From contig MU624824.1 of NCBI GenBank assembly GCA_025349905.2, forward strand, positions 1 through 21,813: a stretch of DNA of 21,813 nucleotides, written 5' to 3'. Made by a program: the position numbers and the translations under genes. The notes below the pieces were generated by a model, which had not been told where the DNA came from, searched no databases, and saw nothing but the letters and a program-made list of their open reading frames with translations. Positions 1-7,864 of this stretch are shown here, piece by piece. The stretch is from Blastocladiella britannica (lineage: Eukaryota; Blastocladiomycota; Blastocladiomycetes; Blastocladiales; Blastocladiaceae). Every line of letters begins with the position of its first letter. The stretch's first letter is position 1.

Positions 1-99
1 CAACAACAACAACAACCGGCCGAGGGGCTCAGATCTGGGACCAGCGGCTCAGGATGCAGTCGGGTCATCGGCGCGGACCTGACAGCAGAATCAACCTGA
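1..99 (+). CDS. possible 3' end of a gene entering from the left (weak)
   Basis: The window opens with five CAA repeats. Frame 1 reads five glutamines, then a Gly/Ser/Ala-rich stretch, and stops at TGA 97-99. A poly-Q segment near a C-terminus is common in fungal proteins, and the orientation would be convergent with the TatD gene. No domain is visible, the piece is only 32 codons, and the other forward frames are open too, so this may equally be a microsatellite in non-coding DNA. Bases 100-172 hold nothing I can identify and would be the shared 3' UTR region. Confidence 0.15.
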   Translation, partial: QQQQQPAEGLRSGTSGSGCSRVIGADLTAEST

Positions 100-172
100 T
101 TGTACGGATTCGTGGGAAGTTGCTTTGCTTCATTTTTCACGAAGAAGTCAATAAGGAAACAAAGAGGAAAAA

Positions 173-1418
173 TCATGGCGATCGGCGAGCATGAAAAACG
201 CGCTGCGTGTTTTCCCAGGCGGCCTCGGCAACCTCCTGGACAGACTCGCCGCGGACAGCTGCAGCTGCCAATAGCACCTTCACCATGTCGCATGGCTCAT
301 TGCGGGATTTGAGCATCTGCCCAAACTTCCAGCGCTCGGCCTTCTTGGCTCGCATCTTGTCGTCAAACAGGAACCCTGGGAATGGGTACTCTGTCGACGG
401 CGCCTTCGGCGTCAGTGCCGCTAACCCCGCCTCTGGATCCTGGGGAAGATACGCGTGGGACGCATGCGTCGGCTTGATCTCGCACCACGGGGCATCTACA
501 TTTCAATCTTGTCAATTACCATACAGAACCATCAAGATGCAACGAAGGAAGGGAACTTACCAGTTTCGAGCATGAGACGATCAAGCGGAATCTCGCGCAA
601 CACTTGGAGATTCTCCTCCGTCTTGAGCGAGCATCCGTTGATGCCAATGTAGAGATCGAGGTCGACATGCTGCTTCATTTCGGCAAGCGTTCCCGTGAAC
701 GAGTGGACAACGCCGGTGCTGAATGCGTCGCGATGCTTGCGCAGCATGTCGTGCATATCGCCTGGTGCATTTTTTTATGTCAGCTTCAGCTAATCCGACT
801 ACTCCAAGGTAAAAAAAATGAAAGGAGTACCGCCAGTATTGCGATCATGCAAAAACATCGGGAGCCCGGTCTCGGAAGCAAGTTCGAATTGACGCGCAAA
901 GTATTTAAGCTGCACTTCGCGCTTGCAAAAGTGCAGGCGGTCGTAATCCAGTCCGCACTCGCCAATCGCGACAATTTTACCATCAGTCATACCGTCGCGT
1001 GCCACTGCCAGTAGATCGGCCAGATACTGCTCTTCATTGGGTCGGAATTCATTGCAACGCGTCGGATGGCATCCAACCGTTGATACGAGGCCGGCTGTGC
1101 GCGATGACGCTGTCAATTTCAATTGATTTTTGTAGAATCGAAGTACGGACCATACTGACGCGTCATTTCAAGGACCTCACGCGATTCCGAGAGCGTAGTC
1201 CCCGTGAGCATCATCGATTCGACACCAGAGGCCTTGCTGCGGGCCAGTACTTTGTCAAAATCATCTGTATTTTACGAAAAGTGAGGCAAAAAGCAGGTGA
1301 CAAAAACATAAAGGCAGTCAATCAAACCAGCATGCTTTTGCTTGCCGTGGTACCGGCCGCGGAACATGGGATCGGCGAGGTTCACGCCAATATCGTAGAG
1401 TCGGAGGGGAAGTGTCAT
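173..1418 (-). CDS. TatD-family deoxyribonuclease (TATDN1-like), five exons
   Basis: A metal-dependent nuclease of the TatD amidohydrolase family; the family includes 3'-5' DNA exonucleases linked to DNA repair and apoptotic DNA degradation. Exons on the minus strand are 1328-1418, 1151-1264, 831-1109, 561-761 and 173-495 (1008 nt, 335 aa). All introns are GT-AG, and the phases rejoin family-conserved stretches at each junction. Visible landmarks in order: [17 protein letters not shown] at the N-terminus, [23 protein letters not shown] with the metal-binding Glu, MFLHDRN and VVHSFTGT with metal-site histidines, [18 protein letters not shown] with the catalytic-site Asp, and [13 protein letters not shown] near the end. 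About 30 extra residues sit between THAS and the KSRNEPC block compared with the animal TATDN1 I know. An in-frame ATG at 1439 would add seven residues; I chose 1418 because it places DIG at the usual distance from the start. MIC60 lies 65 bp upstream on the same strand, so this gene's promoter must be very short or overlap the MIC60 3' UTR. Confidence 0.93.
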
Positions 1419-1483
1419 GATTTTATGGACGCGATTCATTTATACGCTGCAAGCGAAAGAGAAGGCTCCGTATATTAAAGTCG

Positions 1484-3604
1484 TTACACGGCACCAAGGC
1501 CCATCATGGCCACCTGCGCCTGCATCACCTCGACCGCCATGCGCACCTCCAAGTGGCGGCGTGCCTCCTCGAGCCAGTCCCGCGCAACCCGGCGCGACCA
1601 GCCATTGAGCTGATTGACCTCGCGTGCGGCCGAGTCGAGGTCCTCGCGCTGCAAGTGCCACTCGATGCGCGCCAAACGCGACTCGACGCCATTGTCCGGG
1701 TAGTTGGCGGGGGTCTTGGCGACCATCACCGCCGCAAGCGCCTTGGCGAGACCGTAGCTGATGAACCCGACGGGGGGCACATCGCGGGCGTCGGTCCCGG
1801 CCGCAGGCGACAGCGCCGTCACCACGGGCGCAACGGTATCGCGCGCCGATTCGGGCAGCATCGTGGCCACCAGCGCCGCCAGCGAGGGACGCTCGATCCG
1901 GTCGTTTTCGCCCTCGTCGGGGAACGGCAGCAGCTCGGTGCGGCGGACCTCGGGCGCGACGGCATTGGCGAACCGCAGGTGCAGCTCAGGCAGAGACGCC
2001 ACGCCGCGGTGCGCGGTGGACTCGCTGACGGTCAAGAGCGAGGCCTTCATCAGATCATTGTCGCCGGCCAGCTTGTGCAGCAGCGCCCACTGGCGTGCAA
2101 ACGGCGGCGACCGCGGAGCCGCGCCCGCACCCACAACCGCGTCCTCAAACAGCGTGGCGTGCAGTGCCGTGAGCGCGGCGCTGAGCGCGTGCACGTGGTA
2201 GCTGGTGTGCAGCCGCTCCACCGACGCCAGCGCCACCCGCTCGAGGTACTTGAGTTTGAGCGCCAAGTGGTCCAGCTTGGCCAGGCGGCCGCGCCGCTCG
2301 TGGTCGAGCCGGTCGCCCACCTCGCGCCGCCACTGCGCCTCCAGATCCGACTCTTGCGCCGCCAGCGACCGCCCCAGTTCCTGCGCCCACTGGCTGTCGC
2401 GCACCGCCGCTGCCTCCCGCGCGCGATCCTCGGCCGCCGCCACTGCTGCCGTTCCTTGGTCGCGAGCGAGGGCTACCGCTGCCGCCGACTCGTCACGCAA
2501 CCGCGCATCGTGCGCGTCCAGCGCCTTGCCGAGCTCGGCCGCCTGCGCCTGCAGGGCCGCAGATACGAGGGTCTGCGCCTCATCCGAGAGCAGCGACAGT
2601 TGCGTGGCGAGAGACTGGAGATCCTGCTCTGCCGATGCCAGGACGGACGTGAGAGCCGAGAGGGTTGGGCGGATCTCGGGCGAGGTGGTGGCCAGGGCCC
2701 GGAACAGGGCGCTGAGGCGGTGCAGCGAGTGATGCAGCGAGTTGGCCGCGGGTGACGCGTACACCTCCTCGACGGGCGTGTCGGGCGGGAGAACCACTGG
2801 CGCTGGAACCTTTTTGGCGGTCTCGGCTGCTGCTGCAGCAGGAGCTGCCACCGTCGCGGCGGGCTCGGGCGCCGGCTGCGATTTCTTGGTCGCTTGCTTT
2901 TGCTTTTGCGGTTGCTTTTGTTGATCATCTGTTGCCCCCGTTGCAGTGGGCGCGGGTGCTACAACAGTAGCAGCAATAGGGACAGCGGCAGATGCAGGTG
3001 CAGGAGGCGCAGAGTCAACCACCTCGATCTTGGTCGGGGCCACCACCTCCTTGACCTTCTCGACGGCCGCCAACTCGGCCTTCTTGGCGACCGCAACCAC
3101 GCTCTCGGCCGCTGTCTGCGTGACGCCAGCAAGTGCGTCCCAAGGCAGGATGGGTGCCGCGTCCTTCAGCTGTCCGCGGAACGTCTGGTCATGCGAGGCA
3201 GTGTACAGGGTCCCGGCGACGCCAACAGCGGCCAGGAACAGCGCCGAGTAGGCGACACGGCGCAGACCAGACGAGCCCGTGGATGTATTATCGCTGTCAC
3301 TGGCGTTGTTGTTGTTTTCGCTGTTGTTGTTGGTTTCGGCTGATGCAGCAGGCTCGGTCGCAGTACGATCAGCAGCAGGCTTTTCTGCCGTTACAGGGGT
3401 GGCAGCAGCGGCAGTAGGCGCAGTATTAGCAGCAGCAGGACCACTGGCCGGGGGCTCGGTGGCCATCGTGCGCGGCAAGGGCTGTAGGCAATATAGTGAG
3501 TGAATTCAACCACTATGCCGTTGAGAAAAATTATGGAGACGCACGCGCGAGAGCACGAGGCGGCTCGACGGCACGCGCGTGCCACGGGCAGCAAGGCGGT
3601 ACAT
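1484..3604 (-). CDS. MIC60: MICOS complex subunit MIC60 (mitofilin)
   Basis: MIC60 is the core of the MICOS complex, which forms crista junctions in the mitochondrial inner membrane. The main exon is 1484-3481. It has no good ATG at its 5' end apart from one four codons in, but a short upstream exon (3545-3604, ATG at 3604) encodes MYRLAARGTRVPSSRLVLSR, a basic, Ser/Arg-rich mitochondrial presequence. It joins in phase through a 63-nt GTGCGT...CTACAG intron. The full protein is 685 aa. Then come an Ala/Pro/Thr linker with an Asn-rich stretch, one membrane segment near residues 96-114 (VAYSALFLAAVGVAGTLY), a long Ala/Glu/Arg/Lys-rich coiled-coil region, and the C-terminal mitofilin domain. That domain carries LHLRFANAVAPEVRRTELLP and the end motif ARRHLEVRMAVEVMQAQ. 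If the first exon is wrong, translation would start at the internal ATG (3466) and lack the presequence. The gene is divergent from PRPP synthetase. Confidence 0.92.
3545..3604 (-). other. short first exon of MIC60 encoding the presequence (model)
   Basis: Twenty codons from ATG 3604 to CGC 3545, followed by the donor GTGCGT. The sequence has six arginines and no acidic residue, as expected of a mitochondrial import signal. An alternative donor GTTGAA 32 nt downstream is out of phase with the main exon, which favours the GTGCGT site. GTGCGT donors also appear in two other genes of this window. Confidence 0.7.
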
Positions 3605-3879
3605 TTTTATTTAACAAAAAATTTATCGGGAGAGCGTTCTGCGCGTCCACCTTAAAAAATCGCGCGAAGGAGTGATGCACTGCAGCCAGTCCTTGAAGGA
3701 CCTTGGGCCTTGGTCCACCGTACCGTGTAATACCGTACTTGGTGGCCGAGGGGCCTTCGTCCCTGCGTCAACGTTGGGATCAGTTCATTCAAACGGCATA
3801 CCTCGGGTCAGAGATCCCGACCATTCCCGAACTTCTCTTCGGAACCGCAGTGCGACGTCGTACCATAAACAGGAGTTGA
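3605..3879. promoter_or_regulatory. divergent promoter region of MIC60 and PRPP synthetase
   Basis: This is 275 bp between two outward-facing start codons. The MIC60 side is an AT-rich tract (3601-3625, with TTTTTATTTAAC and AAAAAATTTAT). The middle (3689-3760) is dense in short palindromes and inverted repeats, described in the findings. CAGTTCATT at 3781 matches the first part of a 17-bp repeat found upstream of the F-box gene. No single known factor site is certain. Confidence 0.5.
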
Positions 3880-5440
3880 ATGCTCGACGACCCCACCACC
3901 ACAGCTGCCACTAAAAATCCCTTCATGCGCAACGCCAAGATCATTGCCGGCACGTCCCACCCAGACCTGGCCCAGGCCATCATTGAAAAGCTCGGCACCA
4001 CGCCCACGCCGCTGACTGTCAAGCAGCACTCCAACCACGAGACGTCGGTGGACATTGGCGTGTCGGTGCGCAACGACGACATCTTTATCGTGCAGTCCGG
4101 GTCCGACAATGTCAACGACTCGCTGATGGAGCTCATGGTGCTGATCCACTCGTGCCGCATTAGCTCGGCTCAGCGCATCACCGCCGTGCTCCCGTATTTC
4201 CCGTACTCGAAGCAGTCAAAGAAGAAGAAGGCGCGTGGAGCCGTCACTGCCAAGCTGATTGCCAACATGTACTCACTTGCTATTTTTCTCCTTGCACCAT
4301 TCACTGTGGAGTACTCACAAAAACACACAAAATAGGCTCACAGTCTCGGGTGTCGACCACGTCGTCACGCTGGATCTGCACCACGAGCAAATGCAGGGAT
4401 TCTTTAGCAAGCCGGTCGACAACCTGCAGGCCGAGCCGACGCTCTGCAAGTACATTGCCGAGCACATTCCGGACTACACGCGTGCCGTGGTGGTTTCCAA
4501 GAATCCGGGGGGTGTCAAGCGCGTCACGCAGCTTGCCGACCGGCTCAAGATTGACTTTGCGCTCATTCACCAGGTACCTCTATGTTTTTCTGCTGATCCC
4601 AAGGTTAAATACTCAAGAAAATGCCAAATTGCAGGACAAGTCCGTGCCAAAAGCGCCAAAAAAATCGACCCGCCGTACAACCAAGACTGGGTTTGGCCCA
4701 GGTATCGCGTCTGCCGCCTCGTTCACTGGCCTGGCTGGATCCGGTGCCAACCCGGCCCTGACGGGCTCCACGGGCTCGCTTACGGGCATGTCGAGCTCGC
4801 CCTCGCTGGACTCGCTGGCCACGGTGCCTGTGCGCGTGACCACCACCACGGCGCTTCTGCCAGAGCATCTGGTGGAAGATCCTGCGCGCCCGCTGACGCC
4901 CATGATCGATGGCGTGGAGCAGGATCCGTTGCCTGGACAAGCGGGACAGCAAGGGCAGCAGCAGCAAACGTCTGACGGACCAGGGTCGATGCAAGTGGTG
5001 GAGGTGTTTGAGCCCCAGTGGCACGAGGATGGTCTGCAGCTGGTGGGAGACGTGGCGGGCCGCCCGTGCTTTTTGGTGGACGATATTCTCGACAAGGCGT
5101 CGGGATTCATTGCTGCCGCGCGACTGTTGCGCCGCCGTGGCGCATCGCGCGTCTATGTGCTTGCGACCCATGGTTTGCTGTCGGGCGACGCACTCACGGA
5201 ACTGGAGGCGTGCGATGCCGTGTACCAGGTCATTGTCACCAACTCGTATCCGATCTCGACCGAGAAGCAGGCGCTGACCAACAAGTACGTTACCATGTTT
5301 TTTTTTCTTGGTTCGGTTTTCTGACAACGTGTTGTTATAACAGATTGCGGATCATTGATATTTCGGGAGTGCTGGCCGAGGCTATTCGCCGCACGCACAA
5401 TGGCGAAAGTATCTCGTACCTCTTCCACACGGCTCTGTGA
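3880..5440 (+). CDS. ribose-phosphate pyrophosphokinase, Prs1/Prs5-like with insertion
   Basis: PRPP synthetase makes 5-phosphoribosyl-1-pyrophosphate from ribose 5-phosphate and ATP for purine, pyrimidine, NAD, His and Trp synthesis. Exons are 3880-4268, 4336-4573, 4635-5284 and 5344-5440 (1374 nt, 457 aa). N-terminal family landmarks: [79 protein letters not shown]. After DFALIHQ a non-conserved, Ser/Thr/Gly/Gln-rich insertion runs from about residue 210 to 340. The fold then resumes with [31 protein letters not shown] and the C-terminal [14 protein letters not shown]. The insertion, the altered ATP loop ([11 protein letters not shown]) and the altered PRPP loop match the yeast Prs1/Prs5 class. 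In yeast these work in heteromeric complexes with Prs2/3/4-type subunits and link to cell-wall integrity. ATG 3880 is the first in-frame start; an internal Met at 3925 is an alternative. Confidence 0.93.
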
Positions 5441-5583
5441 TCCGTCCCACTTTGTTTTTTCTTGTCCTGCAATACTCCAATAGGTTTTTTTATATCACAC
5501 AAAAACGATTCATTTCTTTTTTTGGATTTGAATAAAGGGGGAAGGACGACGGGTTATGTACACGGTGAAAAGGGACAGGACCA
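5441..5583. other. convergent 3' intergenic region
   Basis: This is 143 bp between the PRPP synthetase stop and the stop of the unrecognised CxxC gene on the other strand. It is T-rich at 5452-5522, as expected of a 3' UTR, and has one AATAAA on the plus strand. No gene is seen. Confidence 0.6.
5531..5536 (+). terminator. AATAAA poly(A) signal candidate for PRPP synthetase
   Basis: A perfect AATAAA lies about 90 bp beyond the PRPP synthetase stop codon, after a T-rich stretch. It is also only about 50 bp beyond the end of the convergent gene on the other strand, so the two 3' UTRs probably abut or overlap. Confidence 0.45.
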
Positions 5584-7158
5584 TCAGTTGAGCAGGTCCT
5601 TGATCCGAATGCCACGCTTGGGCGAGACATGCATGTCGTCCAGCGACGGTTGTTCAGCAGGCGCGGATACGACTGGCACAGCTGATGCAGATGGAGCAAC
5701 GGGAGGAGGGAACGGACGCGCGTGGAGAAAGCCATAGTCTTGGGACGGAACCGGACGGGTTAAAATCGTCGCGCCGTCGCTGCAGCTGCGCGGCCGCCAG
5801 TCCAGTTCGGTTGCCTGGGAGTGGGCATCCACTGGCGGCGACAAAAGCTGCTGTTGCTGTTGCTGGTGCTGGTGCTGGAGCTGTTTCTGTTGGTGCTGCT
5901 GAAGGTGGTAGTGGTGAGGAGAGAGCGGCGGCGGCGGCTCATGGGTGGATCGCGGCCATGGGACCATCAGCGAGGCGGCCGACGACGAGCTGCGCTGGCG
6001 GGTTCGTGCGATCGGGGCGGCGGGAGTCGTCGAGGGCCAACCACTTTCGGTGCTGGCCGACACCATGCCGCCAATAGCCCATTTGGTAGGTGGTGCAATA
6101 TCCATGGGAGACGACGGCGCCAGTCCAGCGGCAGCTGCGTTCGGAACAGGAGCACTCAAAGTTGCAGCAACGGCTGCCCGCTCACTGGACCACTCGCGCT
6201 CCTGGTTCGAAAGCGTTACAAGCTCCTCTGACCCAGCACTACCATTGGAATCCTCGGTCACGACACGGCGGCCCCAGGCGCGAATCACCTTCATGGCAGC
6301 GGCCATGACCGCGATCCCATGTCCCGACCGCAGCGCGGCCGTCTGCGCCTCGTGCGCGATCGCCGCGTACGCCGCGTCCCAGTCGCGCTCGGTACGTGAT
6401 GTGGGCGCCGCACCTGACGCCGACGTATGCCGAACCACCAGCGCCAAGTTGCACACGCGGCACACGAGCGTCGGTGGGGACGCGGCAGTGCCGGCATTGT
6501 ACGCGTACAGCGGGTTCATGCGCAGCACCTCGACGGGAGTCACGGTCATGGACGAGTAGCGCGCCAAGTTGGGCGGCGGCGCATACGGCACCTGATGCTG
6601 ATGCCCGCTCATGCTCCACAGGTACAGGCCGGCAGCTCCGAGCGCATGCTGCGTGGTCTGCTCGTGCGTGCGCAGCGTCGTGGCCAGGCACGGCCCGGTG
6701 GATCGCGGCCGTTTGGCCAGCGGCATGCGCTTGGCGCACGCGTGGCACGTCAGCGTCGTCCCGTCCGCGTGCAGCGTGTACATGACGCGTGTTCCTGATG
6801 TTGGCGTAGATAGGTTGTGCGGGGAGGGTGGTGGATGCAGCGCCGAATGGGTTGGAGGCGACAGGGGAGTGGGGAGTGGCGGCGACATGATGCCGGTAGC
6901 CCTGGCGGTGTCCATGGCGAGCGAGGTGGGTCGCATCGTGGCCGACGACCGTGCTCGCGGCCGAGTTGTTGCTGCCACAGTGGCGGTGGCGGTCACATCA
7001 GGATGAACGTGGCTGAACTTTTGCTGGTTCGGGTCAGGGGAAAGCGACATGGGGCGGGTGGTGCCAGTTGCAGCAGTTGTCGGGTATGGCGAGGCCATGG
7101 CGCGGCCCGACCCCGAGTGTCCGCGCGTGGGTGGCGCAGCAGACCGGAATAGGCTCAT
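5584..7158 (-). CDS. unrecognised protein with two CxxC knuckles and a Q/H-rich tail
   Basis: An uninterrupted 524-aa reading frame with ATG at 7158 and TGA at 5584-5586. I do not recognise the family. Residues 1-120 are Pro/Ser/Thr/Ala-rich and probably disordered. The ordered core is about 122-300: it starts RVMYTLHADGTTLTCHAC (C138, C141), passes through HALGAAGLYLWSMSG, and reaches TLVCRVCNLALVVRH (C233, C236). It then has a helical stretch AYAAIAHEAQTAALRSGHGIA. Two CxxC pairs about 92 residues apart could form one split zinc-binding site. Residues about 300-510 are low complexity with a His/Gln-rich run, encoded around 5850-5905. The protein ends KRGIRIKDLLN. A nuclear regulatory role would fit the composition but is only inference. 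Bias toward G/C at the third position supports real coding. Confidence 0.75.
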   Translation of the reverse strand: MSLFRSAAPPTRGHSGSGRAMASPYPTTAATGTTRPMSLSPDPNQQKFSHVHPDVTATATVAATTRPRARSSATMRPTSLAMDTARATGIMSPPLPTPLSPPTHSALHPPPSPHNLSTPTSGTRVMYTLHADGTTLTCHACAKRMPLAKRPRSTGPCLATTLRTHEQTTQHALGAAGLYLWSMSGHQHQVPYAPPPNLARYSSMTVTPVEVLRMNPLYAYNAGTAASPPTLVCRVCNLALVVRHTSASGAAPTSRTERDWDAAYAAIAHEAQTAALRSGHGIAVMAAAMKVIRAWGRRVVTEDSNGSAGSEELVTLSNQEREWSSERAAVAATLSAPVPNAAAAGLAPSSPMDIAPPTKWAIGGMVSASTESGWPSTTPAAPIARTRQRSSSSAASLMVPWPRSTHEPPPPLSPHHYHLQQHQQKQLQHQHQQQQQQLLSPPVDAHSQATELDWRPRSCSDGATILTRPVPSQDYGFLHARPFPPPVAPSASAVPVVSAPAEQPSLDDMHVSPKRGIRIKDLLN

Positions 7159-7235
7159 GTGTTGAAATGCTTGTTGTTTATGTCTGTGTGTTCGTCGTAG
7201 GCGGATGTGAAGGGGCGGAGATGGGGAGCACGGAC

Positions 7236-7245
7236 TATATAAAAG
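7236..7245. promoter_or_regulatory. TATA box candidate, readable in both directions
   Basis: TATATAAAAG on the plus strand is a textbook TATA box, but the nearest good plus-strand gene starts 620 bp away. On the minus strand the same site reads TATATA and lies 78 bp before the ATG of the CxxC protein gene, a normal spacing for a TATA-driven fungal promoter. Confidence 0.5.
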
Positions 7246-7397
7246 GGAAACCCCCTCACCTCGTGCGAGTGCTCATGCAAGTGCGGCCGAGCGAAATTGC
7301 ATTTTTGCTGCGAGCGAGTAGTCACGCGCGGCGCCTGCTCATTTCGGAAACGAAGAACGAGCTCGTGATCTCCTTCATATTTCTTATCTACATCACA

Positions 7398-7481
7398 ATG
7401 GGGCCTGAAAATTGTTTCGCCATACTGTTTGCGGTGGCGGTGGCGGTATTTGGAGCTATTATATGCTTGAGTGACTTTTAA
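7398..7481 (+). CDS. doubtful 27-aa hydrophobic small reading frame
   Basis: ATG in the context CACAATGG (A at -3, G at +4) opens a short frame starting MGPENCFAILFAVAVAV and ending in TAA at 7481. It is almost entirely one potential membrane helix. It lies about 150 bp downstream of a strong plus-strand TATA box. It could be a microprotein, the first exon of a small membrane protein, or chance. I found no second exon that joins it convincingly. Confidence 0.15.
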   Translation: MGPENCFAILFAVAVAVFGAIICLSDF

Positions 7482-7728
7482 GCTTTGACACGAAATTTAC
7501 TTGCCGTACCCTTGGTGCTCCAGGTCGGTGTGGCCGCCGCAGCCATGTGGGCGAGGTCGAGAACTTGCTGGAACGATGGAGTCTTGAGCAGCATTCGCGA
7601 TTCATTCCCTCCGTAGCAGGATCAATGGCGACTTAAGCGGCTCAGCACAAACTTGTTTGCAAGAAAAAGAAAAAGTATGTCCTCATTTTGTCGTTGTCTT
7701 ATCTCTAGCTAATATTCAGCCTCTTGGT

Positions 7729-7796
7729 ACCAGTTCATTTAAGGCGCTGCGTCCACTCTTCGGAGTGATTGAGTTTAAAACCAGTTCATTTAAGGC
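7729..7796. repeat. two copies of a 17-bp direct repeat
   Basis: ACCAGTTCATTTAAGGC occurs exactly at 7729-7745 and again at 7780-7796, a period of 51 bp. The second copy ends 68 bp before the ATG of the F-box gene. A partial relative (CAGTTCATT, then AAACGGC) sits at 3781 upstream of PRPP synthetase. Confidence 0.85.
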
Positions 7797-7864
7797 AACA
7801 CGAGGCGATGGATCTTTAAGTCAGTGCCCATTACACGGAATTTCGCTCCGTTCAGTACAAGGAA

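Larger units (their letters stand above)
7159..7864. other. 706-bp intergenic region, the longest in the window
   Basis: It lies between two divergent genes. It holds a TATATAAAAG box (7236-7245), a 27-codon membrane-like small reading frame (7398-7481) of doubtful reality, GGCGGT triplet repeats at about 7430-7447, and two copies of a 17-bp direct repeat (7729-7745 and 7780-7796). No tRNA, transposon remnant or family-matching gene was seen on either strand. Confidence 0.6.

Noticed and set aside
1553..2755. 400-codon open frame on the plus strand opposite MIC60
   Set aside because: Arg/Gly/His-rich with no domain, a shadow of strong third-position G/C bias in MIC60. The minus-strand frame has a clear mitofilin domain.
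7490..7640. Possible small minus-strand exon ending in a Gly/His/Lys-rich peptide (HGCGGHTDLEHQGYGK)
   Set aside because: No start, no acceptor that joins an upstream exon, and no family match; probably chance.
7721..7864. Possible tRNA, suggested by GGTACCAGTTC-like sequence
   Set aside because: No cloverleaf pairing or anticodon arm can be drawn; the similarity comes from the direct repeat.
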